Shown here: piece after piece, positions 1 to 5,010 of the stretch
Position numbering within the stretch: the first letter of the stretch is position 1
Layout of the letters: each line of letters starts with the position of its first letter
Source of the DNA: Xanthobacteraceae bacterium
GTDB taxonomy: Bacteria > Pseudomonadota > Alphaproteobacteria > Rhizobiales > Xanthobacteraceae
Direction: 5' to 3'
Assembly (NCBI GenBank): GCA_030043175.1
Contig: JASHYD010000344.1
Coordinates: 1-5,010 of the forward strand
Length of the DNA: 5,010 nt
Made by a program: the position numbers and the translations under genes
The notes under the pieces: model-generated
Seen by the model: only the letters and a program-made list of their open reading frames with translations
Databases searched by the model: none
Told to the model about the DNA's origin: nothing

Positions 1-1
1 C

Positions 2-142
2 ATGGTGCGTGACGCCTTTACCCAGGCGCTCGCCAAAGTTCCCGCTCCATGTCAGCTGTCTTGCGGTGCGCCTTCGCCGAAGTGCGGGCTGATCGGCTCG
101 TCACCTTCAGCGAAAGCGGAAAGCGGAAAGCGGCGCGAATGA
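2..142 (+). other. Short open frame at left edge, doubtful
   Basis: A plus-strand frame is open from the window edge to a TGA at 140-142. It has an ATG at position 2 and would give about 46 residues, starting MVRDAFTQALAKVPAP and ending in a basic Ser/Lys/Arg-rich tail. It could be the C-terminal end of a gene starting outside the window, or chance. I recognise no domain. The tail is encoded partly by a short tandem repeat, which argues against a conserved protein. The rest of 1-198 holds no other gene I can support. Confidence 0.15.
110..133. repeat. 7-bp tandem repeat GCGGAAA
   Basis: Two exact copies of GCGGAAA (116-122 and 123-129) are followed by a partial copy GCGG (130-133) and preceded by a 6-bp variant GCGAAA (110-115). 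It lies downstream of the binding-protein gene, beyond its terminator. It looks like a slippage-type micro-repeat with no evident function. Confidence 0.6.
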
Positions 143-169
143 CATAGCGCTTCTGGTGGGAAGAAAAGC

Positions 170-193
170 AAAAAACTCTCCTTATGAGGTGAG
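170..193 (-). terminator. Intrinsic terminator of the binding-protein gene
   Basis: Read on the minus strand, the sequence is CTCACCT, loop CATA, AGGAGAG, then six T, with a further T-rich stretch (GCTTTTCTT) behind. The stem is seven positions with one central A-A mismatch, so it is moderately stable. It starts five bases after the TGA of the gene at 199-1167, which is where a rho-independent terminator would be expected. It implies that the gene is the last one of its transcript and that no minus-strand partner follows in the same unit. Confidence 0.6.
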
Positions 194-198
194 CTCAA

Positions 199-1167
199 TC
201 ATCTGGGCGGAATCTGAATGAGTTCGGCAAGTTGAGTGGGCGTAAGCGACGCTTGCATGAATTTGAAAGTGATCGCGTCCGTCATGATTGCCGCGACACC
301 GGATACGCGATCTGGCGCCATTGCTGCCCTTGGCATGAATTCGTCGCGGATGCGAACCGCGAGGCGCTCCGGCACCTGCGCGTACTGCGCGTAAATTTTG
401 ACCCCCATGGGATTGTCATAGATCCATTGGTAAGTTTCGCGGTAGGCAGCCGCAAAACGGTTCATCGCATCACGGCGCTTTGCTAACGCATCGGCATTGA
501 CGATGTGCACGCGGACGGTTTGATCTCGCGTCGAGGGCGCGTCGCTTCCGCGCGCGATCAGGCGGATCTTTGCCTCACTGAGGGCGTCGAGTCCGAATGG
601 GGGCGAAGCCCACCCCACATCGATTTGTCCGGACATCGTCTGGGTCATCGTCAACGCGGCGGCTCCAGTGGAGACCGGCCTTGCCGTGACATTGAAGTGC
701 TTGATGAGTGCGAGCAGCGTGGTGTGGGTCGACGCCCCGTTGGTGGAATAACCGACAGTCTTCCCATTAAGATCAGCGAACGATCGGAGCGGGGAGAATT
801 CGGGTACGTACCAGTAGAGGTCGCTCGTGCCCGTCGTTCCCGCCAAAAGAATCCGTACCGGCGCTCCTTTGGCGAAGGCGCCGAACACGCCCGTCGTACC
901 GGCGGAAATACCAAGGTCTGCACTGCCGGAAATGACGGCCTGCATCGTCTCACCACCACCATTGGTGTAGAGGATGTCGAGAATCAGGCCGTGCTTTTTG
1001 AAGAAACCGGCTTTCTGGCCGACGTCAGGCAGGCCGCTGTCCCAATTGTTCGGTGCCCCCACGGCGACCTTGAGAACTTCATCGCAGGGGGCAACAGTGG
1101 GGCCAAGGCCGAACACAATGCATGTCGCGAGAAAAAAGGGCGCTGATAGAATTCTCCGGGTAGTCAT
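199..1167 (-). CDS. ABC transporter substrate-binding protein, NMT1/SsuA-like
   Basis: This is a 322-residue periplasmic solute-binding protein of the NMT1/THI5/SsuA/TauA fold, which delivers a small organic ligand to an ABC importer. Residues 1-28 form a Sec-type signal peptide: basic MTTRR, hydrophobic ILSAPFFLATCIVFGLG, cleavage near VAPC-DE. The mature part shows family features: the early segment LPDVGQKAGFFKKHGL (about 46-61), the GGGETMQAVISGSADLGIS stretch, then LRSFADLNGKTVGYSTNGAS at the second lobe and GQIDVGWASPPFG later. Length is normal for the family. The ATG at 1167 is supported by GGAG at 1174-1177, six bases away. No permease or ATPase gene lies in the window, and a terminator follows, so it appears as an orphan binding protein. 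It is divergent from a molybdenum hydroxylase operon, which suggests an aromatic or N-heterocyclic ligand, but the ligand cannot be read from the sequence. Family call firm, ligand unknown. Confidence 0.88.
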   Translation of the reverse strand: MTTRRILSAPFFLATCIVFGLGPTVAPCDEVLKVAVGAPNNWDSGLPDVGQKAGFFKKHGLILDILYTNGGGETMQAVISGSADLGISAGTTGVFGAFAKGAPVRILLAGTTGTSDLYWYVPEFSPLRSFADLNGKTVGYSTNGASTHTTLLALIKHFNVTARPVSTGAAALTMTQTMSGQIDVGWASPPFGLDALSEAKIRLIARGSDAPSTRDQTVRVHIVNADALAKRRDAMNRFAAAYRETYQWIYDNPMGVKIYAQYAQVPERLAVRIRDEFMPRAAMAPDRVSGVAAIMTDAITFKFMQASLTPTQLAELIQIPPR

Positions 1168-1173
1168 TCTCGT

Positions 1174-1177
1174 CTCC
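1174..1177 (-). promoter_or_regulatory. Ribosome binding site of the binding-protein gene
   Basis: GGAG on the minus strand sits six bases before the ATG and supports that start. Its upstream side is five bases from a 10-bp inverted-repeat arm (1183-1192), so a hairpin in the leader RNA could influence access to it. Confidence 0.6.
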
Positions 1178-1182
1178 GCAGC

Positions 1183-1221
1183 TCCAGCTGAACCGCTGAC
1201 GATGGGGCCGTTTCAGCTGGA
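1183..1221. promoter_or_regulatory. Perfect 10-bp inverted repeat in the divergent intergenic region
   Basis: TCCAGCTGAA (1183-1192) and TTCAGCTGGA (1212-1221) are exact reverse complements separated by 19 bases. Each arm itself contains the palindrome CAGCTG. The pair lies between the two divergent genes, just upstream of the binding-protein RBS. It could be a pair of operator half-sites for a regulator coded elsewhere, with arm centres 29 bp apart, or a hairpin in the 5' leader of the binding-protein mRNA. No regulator gene is visible in the window. The repeat is certain; the role is inference. Confidence 0.55.
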
Positions 1222-1277
1222 CCAAGTCTCTGGCCTTTCTGCGCGCACACGCCCGCGGTCTGGGTTTCACCGCTCGA

Positions 1278-1305
1278 TTGACCTTTGTGTACGAAGAAAT
1301 ACCAT
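1278..1305 (+). promoter_or_regulatory. Candidate sigma-70-type promoter for the hydroxylase operon
   Basis: TTGACC (1278-1283, five of six matches to TTGACA) is followed after 16 bases by TACCAT (1300-1305, four of six matches to TATAAT). Transcription would start near 1312, giving a leader of about 24 bases before the ATG at 1336. Spacing is acceptable but the -10 is weak, as is common in alphaproteobacteria. A weaker minus-strand candidate overlaps it (TTGTTT at 1324-1319, 17 bases, TATTTC at 1301-1296). Confidence 0.35.
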
Positions 1306-1325
1306 TGAGGGGCCTTCCAAACAAC

Positions 1326-1329
1326 GAGG
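1326..1329 (+). promoter_or_regulatory. Ribosome binding site of the [2Fe-2S] subunit gene
   Basis: GAGG six bases before the ATG at 1336. It fixes the start, and the N-terminus that follows (MIERLVLKVNG) is typical for this ferredoxin fold. Confidence 0.55.
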
Positions 1330-1335
1330 CCCATC

Positions 1336-1806
1336 ATGATCGAACGCTTGGTCCTGAAGGTGAATGGCCGGGAGGAGGCCGTGTCGGTGGGTGGCGAAAC
1401 GCCGCTGCTCTATGTTTTGCGCAATGACCTCGGCCTCAACGGTCCGAAATTCGGCTGTGGTCTGTCGCAATGCGGTGCGTGCGCCGTCTTGATGGACGGC
1501 GTTGAAATCCGCTCCTGTGTGACTCGGGTCGCAAGCGTGGTGAACCACGAAATCACCACCAGCGAGGGCCTTGGCGCGCCGGGCCAGCCTCATCCGATAC
1601 AGGCGGCGTTTGTGGCCGAACAGGCTGCGCAATGCGGCTATTGCATCAGTGGCATGGTCATTGCTGCGGCCGCGCTGCTCAAGCGGAACCCGAATCCTTC
1701 GGCAGCGGAGATCAGAGCTGGAATGAACGGGCATCTGTGCCGCTGTGGGACCCACTTGAGAATCGTGCGCGCGATCGAACGCGCCGCCAAGGAGGGGGGC
1801 CGGTGA
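1336..1806 (+). CDS. [2Fe-2S] small subunit of IorA/NicA-type molybdenum hydroxylase
   Basis: A 156-residue iron-sulfur subunit of a xanthine-oxidase-family hydroxylase, carrying electrons from the molybdenum site of the large subunit to an outside acceptor. The N-terminal plant-type ferredoxin domain has Cys41, Cys46, Cys49 and Cys61 (CGLSQCGAC, then a distant Cys). The C-terminal helical domain holds the second cluster with Cys100, Cys103, Cys135 and Cys137 (QCGYC and CRCGTHLRI). All eight cluster ligands are present and the length is normal. The CISGM and CRCGTH-RI wording resembles the nicotinate dehydrogenase/isoquinoline oxidoreductase small subunits more than the FAD-linked xanthine dehydrogenases. 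There is no signal peptide; in this family the folded small subunit is thought to travel with the Tat-exported large subunit. The stop overlaps the next start (TGATG), indicating translational coupling. Substrate undetermined. Confidence 0.93.
   Translation: MIERLVLKVNGREEAVSVGGETPLLYVLRNDLGLNGPKFGCGLSQCGACAVLMDGVEIRSCVTRVASVVNHEITTSEGLGAPGQPHPIQAAFVAEQAAQCGYCISGMVIAAAALLKRNPNPSAAEIRAGMNGHLCRCGTHLRIVRAIERAAKEGGR
1789..1795 (+). promoter_or_regulatory. Ribosome binding site inside the small-subunit gene
   Basis: AAGGAGG, a full Shine-Dalgarno match, lies ten bases before the ATG at 1806, within the last codons of the small-subunit gene. It decides the large-subunit start: the same frame is open upstream to an ATG at 1632, but that part overlaps the small subunit and lacks a family N-terminus, whereas 1806 gives a Tat signal at once. 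Confidence 0.7.
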
Positions 1807-4043
1807 TGAGCGGGCTGGATTTTTCACGGCGCCAAATCCTCGGGGCCGCCGGCGCGCTCATCGTCGGCTTGGCGATCCGGGGCACCGGGTGCGCTGCCAA
1901 TGCGGCGGGGGCCGAGGACGCCGCCCGTACGGTCGCGCCCGAAAGTTTGGATACTTGGCTCTCGGTGATGCGCGACGGCTCCGTCACCCTTTTTACCGGG
2001 CGGGTGGATCTTGGGACCGGCACCGAAACGGTATTCGCTCAATTCGTGGCGGAAGAGCTCGACGTGCCGATCGAGCGGGTGCGCGTCGTCATGGGTGATA
2101 CGCGATTGACGCCTGACCAGGGCAAGACCACCGCGAGCCTGAATGTCGTTCGCGGATCGCAGCCCATTCGCGTTGCGGCTGCCGAGGCACGCTCGGTGTT
2201 GGTGGCGCTCGCCGTCGAAAGGCTCGGGATGCCCGCAGCGGATCTGCGAACCGAGGGCGGTTTCGTCGTGCCGAGGTCGGCTTCCGGCGGGGGGATTTCG
2301 TACGGCGAGCTGATTGGTGAGCGGCGCTTTTCGGTGACTCTCGAGGTTGCCGGCAGGACTGCCGAGGACATCTCACGTGGCGTCATGCTCAAACCCAAGG
2401 CGCCGCTGAAACGCGCCAACGACTACAAGGTCGTCGGCAAGTCGATCCCGCGCTTTGATATTCCGGCTAAAATAGCCGGCACTTTCGAATACGTCCATAA
2501 TGTCCGGCTACCCGGCATGCTTCACGGGCGGGTCGTGCGCCCTCCCGCGATCGGCGCGAAACTACTTTCGGTGGACGCTGACTCGGTTCGCGGCATTCCC
2601 GACGCGCAGGTCGTCCGCCGTAATGATTTTTTGGGCGTCGTCGCTCCGCGCGAAGAGGATGCAATCCGAGCTTTATCCGCGCTTCAAGCTGAATGGAGTA
2701 CGTCCGAACCATTGCCTGACTTTGCCAGCATCTATCAAGAGCTGCGCAAGCTCGCGGTGGTGAGCGATGAGCTTGGTTACAATCAGGGTGACGTGGACGC
2801 TGAGCTGGCCAGGGGCAAGACCCGCCTCAAGGCCACCTATGATTTTCCCTTCCAGGACCATGCGATGATTGGGCCGTCCTGCGCGGTTGCCAGTGTTAAC
2901 GACGACCGCGCCGTCATATGGTCGGGCTCCCAATGGCCGCAGGGCGACCGCAGCGATATCGCGAAAATGTTGGGTCTGCCGGTCGAGCGCGTGCAGTTGA
3001 TCTGGCGGGAGGCATCGGGATCGTACGGTCGGCTCGGTTGCGATGATGCCGCAGCTGATGCGGCTATCATGTCACAGATTGTAGGCAAGCCCGTTCGTGT
3101 GCAGTGGATGCGCGGCGACGAGCATGGCTGGGAGCCGCTCAGTCCGGCGATGACGATGACCGTCGAGGGCGCCATCGATGGAGACGGTCGGGTGACTGCG
3201 TTCGACTACGTGCAATACTCCCCGAGCCATTCGATGGGTGAAAAAGGCAATCACCTTGCCTGGCACCTGATCGGGGGCGCGCCGGGGTGGGGTCGCAAAA
3301 GCGGTGCTGCTGCAAATGTTTGGTACGACATTGGAGCCAAGCGAGCGCGCAACGTCTATGTCGAGCCGTGGTTGAGGGGCATCTACCTCCGTTCACCAGG
3401 TGGCATTCAATCGATTTTCGCATATGAATCCTTCATGGACGAGCTTGCAAGTGCGGCCGGCATTGATCCGCTTGAATTTCGCCTCAAAAACACCGGTGAT
3501 GCACGCGACCGTGACGTGCTGCAGGCTGCGGCTAATCTTAGCGGTTGGCAGCCGCGAATCCGGCAGAAGCAAAGGGGCGCGACCCTGATTGGCCGCGGAA
3601 TCGCGATGGGCCGCTACGGTGCTGGCGAAAGCCGTTCGGCTTTGGTGGTCGACATCGAGATCGAGCGTTCTTCCGGCAAGATCGCGTTGACGAGGGCCTG
3701 CATCGCTTTTGATTGCGGCTTTGTCCTCAATCCTGACGGCCTGATCAATCAGGTCGAGGGCGGACTGTTGCAGGGGTTGAGCCGTGCACTCCACGAGCAA
3801 GTCATATTCGACCGTAGGAGGGTGACGAGTCTCGATTGGAACGACTATCGTATCCTGACGTTCACGGAACTACCGGCAGTGAAGACACAGCTTATCGCCC
3901 GTCCCGATGAGCCTTGGGGTTCTGCTGGCGAGGCCGGCACCGTCGCCACGGCGGCAGCGCTGGCGAACGCGGTATTTGATGCCACCGGCAAGCACCCCCG
4001 GCGCCTTCCACTCGATCCTGAGTATGTCAAAGCACTCATATGA
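1806..4043 (+). CDS. Tat-exported molybdopterin-binding large subunit, IorB-type
   Basis: A 745-residue catalytic subunit of the xanthine-oxidase family, binding Mo-pterin cofactor and hydroxylating a heteroaromatic or aldehyde-like substrate with water-derived oxygen. Residues 5-28 are a twin-arginine signal (SRRQIL then a hydrophobic run), so it acts in the periplasm. Next come the IorB-type N-terminal Mo-binding region (LFTGRVDLGTGTETVFAQF, about 62-80; TPDQGKTTAS, 102-111), a hammerhead-like domain (about 205-300), and the Mo-binding core with EASGSYGRLGCDDAAADAA (402-420), YLRSPGG (527-533), AFDCGFVLNPDGL (634-646) and the C-terminal SAGEAG, whose Glu709 matches the family's catalytic glutamate. 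About 745 residues fits IorB; it lacks the C-terminal cytochrome c domains of NicB, having no CxxCH. It starts in the stop codon of the small-subunit gene, forming an operon. Substrate and electron acceptor are not shown. Class call firm; isoquinoline as substrate is only family-name inference. Confidence 0.93.
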   Translation: MSGLDFSRRQILGAAGALIVGLAIRGTGCAANAAGAEDAARTVAPESLDTWLSVMRDGSVTLFTGRVDLGTGTETVFAQFVAEELDVPIERVRVVMGDTRLTPDQGKTTASLNVVRGSQPIRVAAAEARSVLVALAVERLGMPAADLRTEGGFVVPRSASGGGISYGELIGERRFSVTLEVAGRTAEDISRGVMLKPKAPLKRANDYKVVGKSIPRFDIPAKIAGTFEYVHNVRLPGMLHGRVVRPPAIGAKLLSVDADSVRGIPDAQVVRRNDFLGVVAPREEDAIRALSALQAEWSTSEPLPDFASIYQELRKLAVVSDELGYNQGDVDAELARGKTRLKATYDFPFQDHAMIGPSCAVASVNDDRAVIWSGSQWPQGDRSDIAKMLGLPVERVQLIWREASGSYGRLGCDDAAADAAIMSQIVGKPVRVQWMRGDEHGWEPLSPAMTMTVEGAIDGDGRVTAFDYVQYSPSHSMGEKGNHLAWHLIGGAPGWGRKSGAAANVWYDIGAKRARNVYVEPWLRGIYLRSPGGIQSIFAYESFMDELASAAGIDPLEFRLKNTGDARDRDVLQAAANLSGWQPRIRQKQRGATLIGRGIAMGRYGAGESRSALVVDIEIERSSGKIALTRACIAFDCGFVLNPDGLINQVEGGLLQGLSRALHEQVIFDRRRVTSLDWNDYRILTFTELPAVKTQLIARPDEPWGSAGEAGTVATAAALANAVFDATGKHPRRLPLDPEYVKALI

Positions 4044-4077
4044 GCGTGGCAGAAGGCGATTGGCGCAGAGCAGCGTA

Positions 4078-4131
4078 CGCCTCGCAATTGAACTTTGTGT
4101 AATTGCTTAGTGCACGATAGACAACGAGGCG
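4078..4131. repeat. Nested inverted repeats downstream of the hydroxylase operon
   Basis: An outer perfect 7-bp pair CGCCTCG (4078-4084) and CGAGGCG (4125-4131) encloses an inner hairpin GCAATT (4084-4089), 11-base loop, AATTGC (4101-4106); the two share G4084. It begins 34 bases after the stop of the large-subunit gene. It has no following T-run, so it is not a classical intrinsic terminator, though it might stabilise the mRNA 3' end or be a protein site. Parts of it resemble sequence upstream of the operon. Confidence 0.4.
4087..4130 (+). repeat. Second copy of two sequence modules found upstream of the operon
   Basis: ATTGAACTTTGTGTA (4087-4101) matches ATTGACCTTTGTGTA (1277-1291) at 14 of 15 positions. 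ACAACGAGGC (4121-4130) is identical to 1321-1330. Order and orientation are the same, but the distance between module starts is 34 bp here and 44 bp upstream of the operon. The upstream copy covers the candidate -35 and the RBS of the first gene. The connecting bases are not alike. A partial duplication or a shared binding site are both possible. Confidence 0.4.
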
Positions 4132-4168
4132 AAGTGTCCGCGTCCCGTGGCCGAGGCTAAACTTTGCA

Positions 4169-4282
4169 TTATTCCAGATTAAGCGCCCGACGATTGACCT
4201 TCCTGTCTCGCGCGGCATTGAGCATCCGAAATGCAATGGTGCGCTTGGCGAATGAGATGAGTTCGCCGACGTTGCTCCGCAT
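4169..4282 (-). CDS. Possible 37-residue small ORF, unrecognised
   Basis: From an ATG at 4282 the minus strand reads MRSNVGELISFAKRTIAF and continues as a basic peptide ending RRALNLE before TAA. The composition (hydrophobic and basic residues with an amphipathic look, natural ending) is more protein-like than the other frames here. However, there is no clear ribosome binding site, and a longer 92-residue minus-strand frame (4036-4314) overlaps it. The open frame extends upstream without a start to a TGA, so it may be the tail of a decayed gene. I do not recognise a family. Confidence 0.15.
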   Translation of the reverse strand: MRSNVGELISFAKRTIAFRMLNAARDRKVNRRALNLE

Positions 4283-4358
4283 ATTCGGGCAGCGCCGAAA
4301 ATGACGCAAGCCAAGGCGGCTTCATCCGAACGAAAAGATGGTTAGCCTCGTCTGCCGA

Positions 4359-4706
4359 TCACCCAAAGTGGCGCCGGGCCGCAAAATGAGCCAGCTCACG
4401 CTCGCCAGCGTTTTGTGGCGATGATTCGTGCGGGCCAAAGGCGCTCGATTCTGCGTCCGGCACACCGCTCACGATCACTGCCTTGCCCAGATCATCGAAC
4501 GCGTAGAATTGAGGTGAAAGAGGTCGCGGCGGCTGTGGGCTCGCCGGCCAGGGCACTGCCGGCGATCGTTGCGACCACCGAGCGGGAGCCTTTCCCGGCA
4601 CGGTCAGTCGCACCACACGGGTGGATTCATTTGGCGTGATAGTGCGTGAGTTTTGCGCCAAATCGCGAGTAATAAAGGTAGCTCTACGCAAGAATTCGCG
4701 GGCCAC
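4359..4706 (-). CDS. Doubtful 115-residue ORF or gene remnant
   Basis: A minus-strand frame starting MAREFLRRATFITRDLAQ and ending FAARRHFG. The last half (FYAFDDLGKAVIVSGVPDAE) looks protein-like, but the middle is unusually Pro/Trp/Arg-rich. In that middle part a neighbouring frame reads more naturally, as GSRSVVATIAGSALAGEPTA, which suggests either a frameshifted remnant or chance. No Shine-Dalgarno sequence is evident before the ATG and I recognise no family. Together with the stretches on both sides, 4044-4714 contains no gene I would annotate with confidence. Confidence 0.2.
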   Translation of the reverse strand: MAREFLRRATFITRDLAQNSRTITPNESTRVVRLTVPGKAPARWSQRSPAVPWPASPQPPRPLSPQFYAFDDLGKAVIVSGVPDAESSAFGPHESSPQNAGERELAHFAARRHFG

Positions 4707-4714
4707 AGCGGCGC

Positions 4715-4952
4715 CTATTTTTTCTCTACGTCCTTCGGCGGGAGCGCGACGTTGGGCGGCAGGGTGGCGCGCTCCTCGACATGACTTTCACTGCCTCCTC
4801 GGCGTGGCCCCTGGCATGAACTATCTGATCAGCCGCAATGTGAGTGTGCCGCGGTCTCGTGGCGGACAGCCCATGATGTTTGGCAGCCTCTTCATGATTG
4901 CGAGCCGCGCGGTGTCCTTAGACTTTCGTGGCATGCCTCGTGCGCTGTCCAT
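4715..4952 (-). pseudogene. Frame-scrambled remnant of an Ala/His-rich small protein
   Basis: No single frame is long, but successive minus-strand pieces form one coherent protein: MPRKSKDTA (4934-4908), RAARNHEEAAKHH (4911-4873), AVRHETAAHSH (4870-4838), AADQIVHARGHAEEA (4836-4792) and ESHVEERATLPPNVA through a terminal EKK and TAG (4789-4715). Four frame changes are needed. The joined product, about 70-80 residues, matches the pattern I recall from small rhizobial proteins of unknown function with repeated HHEEAAKHH and HETAAHHAH units. The start could be the ATG at 4952 or at 4934. Function of the family is unknown to me. It looks like a gene decayed by several single-base indels; sequencing error is a less likely alternative given their number. 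The repeating pattern across frames is seen directly; the family match is from memory. Confidence 0.55.
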
Positions 4953-5010
4953 GGAGAATTACAAAAGTCAGTTCGCCCAACTGCCACACCTCACTGGTCA
5001 TAAACCTGTA

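Noticed and set aside
505..1146. 213-residue plus-strand ORF opposite the binding-protein gene
   Set aside because: Arg/Gly/Ser-rich antisense frame of a clear substrate-binding protein; no domain and no sensible start.
1231..1245. Possible sigma-54 promoter at TGGCCTTTCTGCGCG
   Set aside because: The required GC does not fall ten bases after the GG, so the -24/-12 spacing fails.
1632..1805. 58-residue N-terminal extension of the large subunit in the same open frame
   Set aside because: It overlaps the cluster-binding part of the small-subunit gene in another frame, while the ATG at 1806 has an AAGGAGG site and starts directly with a Tat signal.
1267..1827. 186-residue minus-strand ORF opposite the small-subunit gene
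   Set aside because: It is a mirror of a well-supported [2Fe-2S] gene in GC-rich DNA, with no recognisable domain of its own.
4695..4724. Plus-strand terminator at the GGCGCC followed by a T-run
   Set aside because: No stable stem precedes the T-run; the T-run is the complement of Lys-Lys codons ending the pseudogene.
4816..5010. Plus-strand frame open to the right edge, starting MNYLISRNVSVPRS
   Set aside because: It is antisense to the Ala/His-rich pseudogene, whose pattern is far more protein-like; no ribosome binding site was seen.
1..5010. CRISPR array, tRNA or rRNA gene, or complete insertion sequence
   Set aside because: No regularly spaced repeats, no tRNA-like cloverleaf, no rRNA sequence and no transposase with terminal inverted repeats were seen on either strand.

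Overview
The window looks like chromosomal or genomic-island DNA from a high-GC alphaproteobacterium, most likely of the Bradyrhizobium/Rhizobiales type. This rests on GC-rich codon usage, a Tat-exported IorAB-type molybdenum hydroxylase, and the remains of an Ala/His-rich small protein of a kind I recall from rhizobial genomes. The taxonomic call is inference.

Layout: positions 1-198 hold no confident gene, only a short open frame at the left edge, a 7-bp tandem repeat and a good intrinsic terminator for the next gene. A periplasmic NMT1/SsuA-type ABC substrate-binding protein lies on the minus strand (199-1167). A 168-bp intergenic region (1168-1335) with a perfect 10-bp inverted repeat separates it from a divergent two-gene operon on the plus strand. 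That operon encodes a small [2Fe-2S] subunit (1336-1806) and, translationally coupled through a TGATG overlap, a Tat-exported molybdopterin-binding large subunit (1806-4043). Together they form a xanthine-oxidase-family hydroxylase of the isoquinoline 1-oxidoreductase/nicotinate dehydrogenase type, which adds a water-derived oxygen to an N-heteroaromatic or similar substrate in the periplasm.

Positions 4044-5010 contain no convincing intact gene. They hold a nested inverted-repeat structure, a partial copy of sequence modules also found just upstream of the operon, two doubtful minus-strand ORFs, and a minus-strand pseudogene (about 4715-4952). That pseudogene becomes readable only when several reading frames are stitched together.

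How the parts may work together (inference): the binding protein and the hydroxylase share a control region, so they may act on the same or related compounds, one capturing or importing and the other oxidising. No permease, ATPase, cytochrome c, FAD subunit or Mo-cofactor maturation gene is in view, so both partner systems are incomplete within this window. I found no clearly new biological system. The most interesting items are the shared divergent control region, the repeat modules flanking the operon, and the frame-scrambled pseudogene.
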